From Natrialba hulunbeirensis JCM 10989 (GTDB lineage: Archaea > Halobacteriota > Halobacteria > Halobacteriales > Natrialbaceae), in assembly GCF_000337575.1 (NCBI RefSeq), contig NZ_AOIM01000042.1, positions 60,505 to 108,239 of the forward strand: a stretch of DNA of 47,735 nt, in the 5' to 3' direction. This document shows positions 44,453 through 47,735 of the stretch, one piece after another. Both the position numbers and the translations under genes were made by a program. The first letter of the stretch is position 1. Every line of letters begins with the position of its first letter. A model generated the notes under the pieces. It searched no databases, had not been told where the DNA came from, and was given only the letters and a program-made list of their open reading frames with translations.

Positions 44453-45559
44453 TCACAACCTCCTCACAACCGCCTTACGACGGGCAAGCACGTCCAGATT
44501 ATGCGCGACGAACTCGAGTACCCCGGACTCGAGTGCCGTCCGTCGCTGATCGAGCCACTGTTCCTGTTCGGCGGACGAAAACGGCATCCTCGTAGCGGGG
44601 ATTTCTGCGAGAGCGTCGTCGATAGTGTGCAGAACGTGTTCGAGGACGAGTTGTTCGGATGCTGGGTAGTGGGTAGTGGGGCTGTCGGGGCTGTTGGGGC
44701 TGTTGGGGCTGTTGGGGCTGTTGGGGCTGCCGGCCTCGTCGACCCCACTGTGATTCTCACATGCTGGGCGGACGACCCAGTTCGACCCGCCGGCAGCGAG
44801 CGTCTCCCAGTCCCGCCGGCGCAGTGCCGTCAGTAGCTCGCGACCCGCGCGACTGCTGCCGCCGTCCCGAACCTCGTCCATGTGGTAGTGATACCAGCGC
44901 TCTATATCACGGTCGAGCGGGTCTATCGGGACGAAACCGGTCCCGCCGTCGAAGGTGATCGGTGCGTAGAGCACGCCGTCCGGTTCGAGCAGTGTCTCGA
45001 TGGACTCGAGTACGGCCGACAGGTCGACGAGATCTAGAAAGGCGGCTGCGACGAGAGCATCAGCCTGTGCCTCGATTTCGAAGGCGTCGGCGACGGTGAA
45101 GGTGATAGTGAGGGTGGTAGTGGTGGTAGTAGTAGCAGTGGCAGAAGCGGGAACGGAGCCGGTCTCCTCGAGTAGCCCCGATGGCTTATCTCGCTCACGA
45201 CCATCGTCTCCAGCGAGTTCGTGTGTTGCGACGAGCGTAGCGGACTCGGTGTCTCGGTCATCACGCCAGCGGACAGTGTACCCCGCGTCCTCGAGTCCCT
45301 CGGGGACCAGATCGCGTGCGCGGGCGATGCTTGCCGCGTCGCGGTCGACGAGCCGGTAGCTGACGCGTTCGGGAAGGCGATCCCACGCTGCGAGCCGAAC
45401 GAGCATCGTTCCAACGCCGGCACCGAGTTCGACGATGCTGACCGGGCCGTCGCGGGCTGTGAGCGCGGCCTCGAACCGGTCGAGCACGCGACGGTTCAGC
45501 GCGCGGTCGTCGACGGTGCGCTTTGCGTCCAGATAGGTTTGCATCGACGGACCGGTCAC
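44453..45559 (-). CDS. SAM-dependent class I methyltransferase
   Basis: 368 residues. The SAM motif I is clear (VELGAGVGTMLVRLA, about 42-56), followed by LVDRDAASIARARDL. Two low-complexity inserts interrupt an otherwise plain fold: a Thr-rich run (TATTTTTTTLTI) and SPN repeats (44678-44731). Late segments (FLDLVDLSAVLESIETLLEPDGV, LYAPITFDGG) match the motif-post-I region. The GTG at 45559 overlaps the glycosyltransferase stop (GTGA), favouring it over the ATG at 45544. It is the last gene of a cluster with a glycosyltransferase and a pterin-type enzyme, and could methylate their product. Confidence 0.85.
   Translation of the reverse strand: MTGPSMQTYLDAKRTVDDRALNRRVLDRFEAALTARDGPVSIVELGAGVGTMLVRLAAWDRLPERVSYRLVDRDAASIARARDLVPEGLEDAGYTVRWRDDRDTESATLVATHELAGDDGRERDKPSGLLEETGSVPASATATTTTTTTLTITFTVADAFEIEAQADALVAAAFLDLVDLSAVLESIETLLEPDGVLYAPITFDGGTGFVPIDPLDRDIERWYHYHMDEVRDGGSSRAGRELLTALRRRDWETLAAGGSNWVVRPACENHSGVDEAGSPNSPNSPNSPNSPDSPTTHYPASEQLVLEHVLHTIDDALAEIPATRMPFSSAEQEQWLDQRRTALESGVLEFVAHNLDVLARRKAVVRRL
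44678..44731 (-). repeat. 9-bp tandem repeat coding Ser-Pro-Asn
   Basis: Six units of ggggctgtt on the plus strand (four perfect, the first and last varied) code an SPN/SPD run in the methyltransferase. Units of 9 nt keep the frame, so copy-number change would lengthen or shorten the linker only. Confidence 0.85.
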
Positions 45560-46656
45560 GGCTGCTCACCACCCGCAGACGAGCACGACTCGTGGCCGTC
45601 CGAGTCGGAGAGTTCGACCAGAAACGCTCGCAGCTCCTCGAACGTCGTCTCCCAGGATGGATGCGCCTCGGCCGTCTCGAGTGCAGCCGTCGCGAGCGAA
45701 GCCAGCCGCTCGCGATCCCGTGCGAGATCGGTGACGATAGTTGCGATCCGCTCGGGATCGTCCGGATCGACGACGAAGCCGGTAGTGCCGTCCGCGACGA
45801 GCTCGCTCGCGCCACCAACACCGCTCGCGAGCGGGACGACGCCAAACTCCATTGCTTCCAGATACACCATCCCGAAGCTCTCGTAGTGAGATGGGACAGC
45901 GAGCGCGTGCGAGCGCGCGAGGACGGACTCGAGTACGTCGTCCGTGACAGGGCCGTAGAACGAGACGCGGTGGGCGATCCCCGAGGTACTGCTTTGTTCG
46001 CGGATCTGCCGGGTGTAGTCGGGTTCGGCCGCGTCGTCGCCGACGATGGTCAGCGTCCAGTCGACGTCGCGGTCGACTCGTGTGAGTGCCTCGAGCAGCG
46101 TCTCGATGTTTTTGCGCGGAATGACGTTCCCGACGAAGACGAGCCGGAGCGGCCCCGTGTCCGCTCGCTGGCCGATATCGTCGGGTGTCAGTGCCGGTGT
46201 CGGTTGCCGGCCGGCCGGCGGTGCGACGTGCGTCGGGAGGTCGTCAGTGACGAGTGTGGACACCTGCTCGCGTGTGAACTCGCTGGTGCAGACCGCTGCG
46301 TCGACCGACTCGAGATAGCGTCGCTCGTGCTCGCGACCGGTGTGAGTCACGGTGGTACTCGAGTCGTCCGCAGTTTCTCGTCCCGCTATGGGACCAACAT
46401 GTTCGAGAAGGTGGACGAGCGCAACGATGGTCTCGGGCTCCTCAAGCGTGGCGTTGCGATCAACCAGCGTCGGGGAGCAGAGTGTGTCCTGCAGGAGTAC
46501 GTCGAACGGACGATCCAGAGTGGGATCCTCGTCGGAGAGCGAGCAGACGGTAACGTCGTCACCGCGAGCGTCGAGAGCGGAGACGAGTTTGCGATCGTAC
46601 CGATACCCACCGGAGAGCTGGTCGAGGTCACCGGGAACGACGAGTCCAACGTGCAT
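45556..46656 (-). CDS. GT4-family glycosyltransferase
   Basis: 366 residues from the ATG at 46656 (MHVGLVVPG). The GT-B fold shows the N-lobe start, GGYRYDRKL (acceptor side), the nucleotide-sugar region LRLVFVGNVIPRKNIETLLEA, and the EX7E-type motif VPSHYESFGMVYLEAMEFGVV. It transfers a sugar from an activated donor. The start lies 11 nt after the PTPS-like stop, and the stop overlaps the methyltransferase start, so the three form an operon. The acceptor is unknown; a pterin or lipid is possible. Confidence 0.92.
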   Translation of the reverse strand: MHVGLVVPGDLDQLSGGYRYDRKLVSALDARGDDVTVCSLSDEDPTLDRPFDVLLQDTLCSPTLVDRNATLEEPETIVALVHLLEHVGPIAGRETADDSSTTVTHTGREHERRYLESVDAAVCTSEFTREQVSTLVTDDLPTHVAPPAGRQPTPALTPDDIGQRADTGPLRLVFVGNVIPRKNIETLLEALTRVDRDVDWTLTIVGDDAAEPDYTRQIREQSSTSGIAHRVSFYGPVTDDVLESVLARSHALAVPSHYESFGMVYLEAMEFGVVPLASGVGGASELVADGTTGFVVDPDDPERIATIVTDLARDRERLASLATAALETAEAHPSWETTFEELRAFLVELSDSDGHESCSSAGGEQP

Positions 46657-46667
46657 TGTCGATCGTC

Positions 46668-47048
46668 TCAAACCGTCCGTTCGTGTGCGACGCGCGCGAC
46701 TTCATCCTCCTGGACCACAATTCTGAGTTCGGAAACGGTCTCTGGAAGCGAGAGCGACTCGAGTAGCCGGTCGCCGAAGACGCGGGCGAATCGCTCGGCG
46801 CTTGGGTTTGCGTCCTCGAACGCGGGGAGGTCGTTGAGCGTCCGGTCGCTGTAGAACGCGGCGGTGCGGTCCATCGCGGCGACGAGGTCGTCGATGTCGA
46901 CGAGGTACTCGTGTGTGTCGAGTTCGGAGCCCCGCAGCGTTGCCTCGACGGTGAAGTGGTGCGAGTGAAGCTGGCCCTCCGGACCGGGGTCCGGTACTGT
47001 CAGGAAGTGCTGGGCGATCACCGATCGGGAGACCGAGACAGCGTACAT
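46668..47048 (-). CDS. 6-pyruvoyltetrahydropterin / 6-carboxytetrahydropterin synthase family (QueD)
   Basis: 126 residues from the ATG at 47048 (MYAVSVSRS). The PTPS fold shows the zinc-site His text HFLTVPD, then HSHHFTVEA (paired His ligands), the DIDDLVAAM strand and the C-terminal ELRIVVQEDE. QueD makes the queuosine/archaeosine precursor, and PTPS makes biopterin precursors; the genomic partners (glycosyltransferase, methyltransferase, dehydrogenase) suggest a modified pterin here. A TATA-like catatatta (about 47079-47087, minus strand) lies about 30 nt upstream. Confidence 0.9.
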   Translation of the reverse strand: MYAVSVSRSVIAQHFLTVPDPGPEGQLHSHHFTVEATLRGSELDTHEYLVDIDDLVAAMDRTAAFYSDRTLNDLPAFEDANPSAERFARVFGDRLLESLSLPETVSELRIVVQEDEVARVAHERTV

Positions 47049-47162
47049 AGCATGACCTATCACGAACGGTAATATATGTCCTTGCCCGAGTCGTATGCGG
47101 CTGCTCGATTAGTAACAGAGGGCACCGAACTCAGCCAGATAATTGCACGGGCGTGCCAGCTA

Positions 47163-47712
47163 TCACTCGTAGGTAAACAGCACCTGTACGACGTCGTCGG
47201 CACGCTCCTCGAGTAGCTCGTACGCCACGGCCGCGTCCTCGAGTGGAAACTCGTGCGTGAACAGCCGTTCGAGGTCGAGTCGGCGGAGCCACGACCAGGT
47301 GAGGTCGTGACGGCGCTCGCGCGACCAGCGCCCAGAGAGGCGAGGGTCGATAGTACTCACCTGGGAGCTTCGAATGTCGATCCGGTCGCGGTGAAACCGG
47401 CCGCCGAGATTCGCCGTGGCGGGTTTGGTCCCGTACCAGGAGCCGACGAGGAGGCGGCCGTCGAACCCCGTCACGGCGAGTGCGTCGTCGAGCGCGTCGG
47501 GGTTGCCCGAGAGTTCGTAGGTGAGGTCCGCCCGCGAATCCCCAGCCTCGAAGCCGCCGGCAGCGGCGCCCGCGAACGCCTCCTCGACCGCACACGCCGT
47601 CGGATCGAGCGTGCGATCCGCACCGAAGGCGCTCGAGTGTCGTCGACGGTCACCGTCGGGATCGAACGTCACCAGCGTCTCGATCGGTGTCCGGGCGAGC
47701 AGTGCCGTCGTC
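47163..47712 (-). CDS. Zinc-type alcohol dehydrogenase-like protein, C-terminal part (truncated)
   Basis: About 183 residues remain of a medium-chain dehydrogenase (MDR): a Rossmann segment (ALLARTPIETLVTFDPDGDR..SSAFGADRTLD), LTYELSGNPDALDDALAV, FDGRLLVGSWYG and the tail EFPLEDAAVAYELLEERADDVVQVLF. The catalytic zinc half is lost beyond the window. The apparent ATG (minus strand near 47729) lies in adapter sequence and is not a start. The gene would precede the pterin-type enzyme by 114 nt on the same strand and probably belongs to the cluster. Confidence 0.85.
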
Positions 47713-47735
47713 CTGGCTCTTATACACATCTCTGA
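47713..47735. other. Tn5/Nextera adapter at right contig end
   Basis: Positions 47713-47731 read ctggctcttatacacatct, the reverse complement of the Tn5 mosaic end with one mismatch at 47716. The outer bases mirror the left end. The natural sequence stops at about 47712. Confidence 0.93.

Noticed and set aside
45523-46854. A 443-codon plus-strand frame
   Set aside because: Antisense shadow of the glycosyltransferase.
4547-47230. Very frequent CTCGAG / ACTCGAGT strings through the window
   Set aside because: They mostly follow the common Leu-Glu codon pair CTC-GAG and its complement within genes, so codon bias explains them without a regulatory role.

Overview
The window is a 47.7 kb piece of a haloarchaeal chromosome. 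The evidence is high GC, a strongly acidic proteome, leaderless TATA promoters about 25 nt ahead of start codons, haloarchaeal lipoproteins with a Tat motif plus lipobox, and families seen mainly in haloarchaea (HEWD, fused TrkA-N/DHH, ADP-forming acetyl-CoA synthetase, DpsA, archaeal L11). Gene content fits Natrialbales best, but that is inference. Both ends carry Tn5/Nextera mosaic-end adapter sequence, so this is a complete assembled contig with artificial ends, and the first and last genes are truncated.

Layout. 1-3.5 kb: end of a repetitive secreted-type protein, a CopB-type copper ATPase and a small SHOCT membrane protein. 3.5-4 kb: tRNA-Lys(CTT) with a degenerate array of copies of its own 3' end. 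4.1-7 kb: TrkA-N/DHH phosphoesterase, PRC-barrel protein, winged-helix regulator. 7-11 kb: an inverted-repeat intergenic region, then ADP-forming acetate-CoA ligase translationally coupled to a BioD/DRTGG 'phosphotransacetylase family' protein. 11-15.4 kb: a zinc-type ABC transporter (permease, ATPase, binding lipoprotein) and a His/Asp-rich lipoprotein that shares a domain with the binding protein. 15.4-20.6 kb: YbaK deacylase, small conserved protein, YihY membrane protein, PfkB kinase, Tat lipoprotein, and a membrane gene split by an in-frame TAG. 20.7-26 kb: GAPN-like aldehyde dehydrogenase, DpsA, arsR-acr3-arsC with a divergent RidA gene that shares an operator, and a small protein behind a DtxR/IdeR-like box.

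26-36.4 kb holds mostly housekeeping genes: macrodomain, PurM, a coupled TraB/site-2-protease pair, thioesterase, S66 peptidase, HAD phosphatase, SHOCT protein, MFS transporter, small zinc-ribbon proteins and a cupin. 36.4-39.7 kb encodes a 1,091-residue protein that I read as an actin/Hsp70-type (ASKHA) ATPase domain joined to a very long coiled coil and a C-terminal membrane hairpin. This is the most striking single gene. 39.8-44.2 kb: MOSC protein, ATP-type PEP carboxykinase, HEWD protein, CutA and ribosomal protein L11. 44.4-47.7 kb is a minus-strand cluster (truncated zinc-type dehydrogenase, PTPS/QueD, GT4 glycosyltransferase, SAM methyltransferase). It looks like a biosynthetic unit, possibly for a modified pterin.

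Metal and oxyanion handling recurs: copper export, zinc import, ferritin-like storage, arsenic detoxification, an iron-box gene and CutA. The best leads are the ASKHA/coiled-coil protein, the pterin-type cluster, the shared zinc-associated domain, and the two ars operators that tie RidA to arsenic control.
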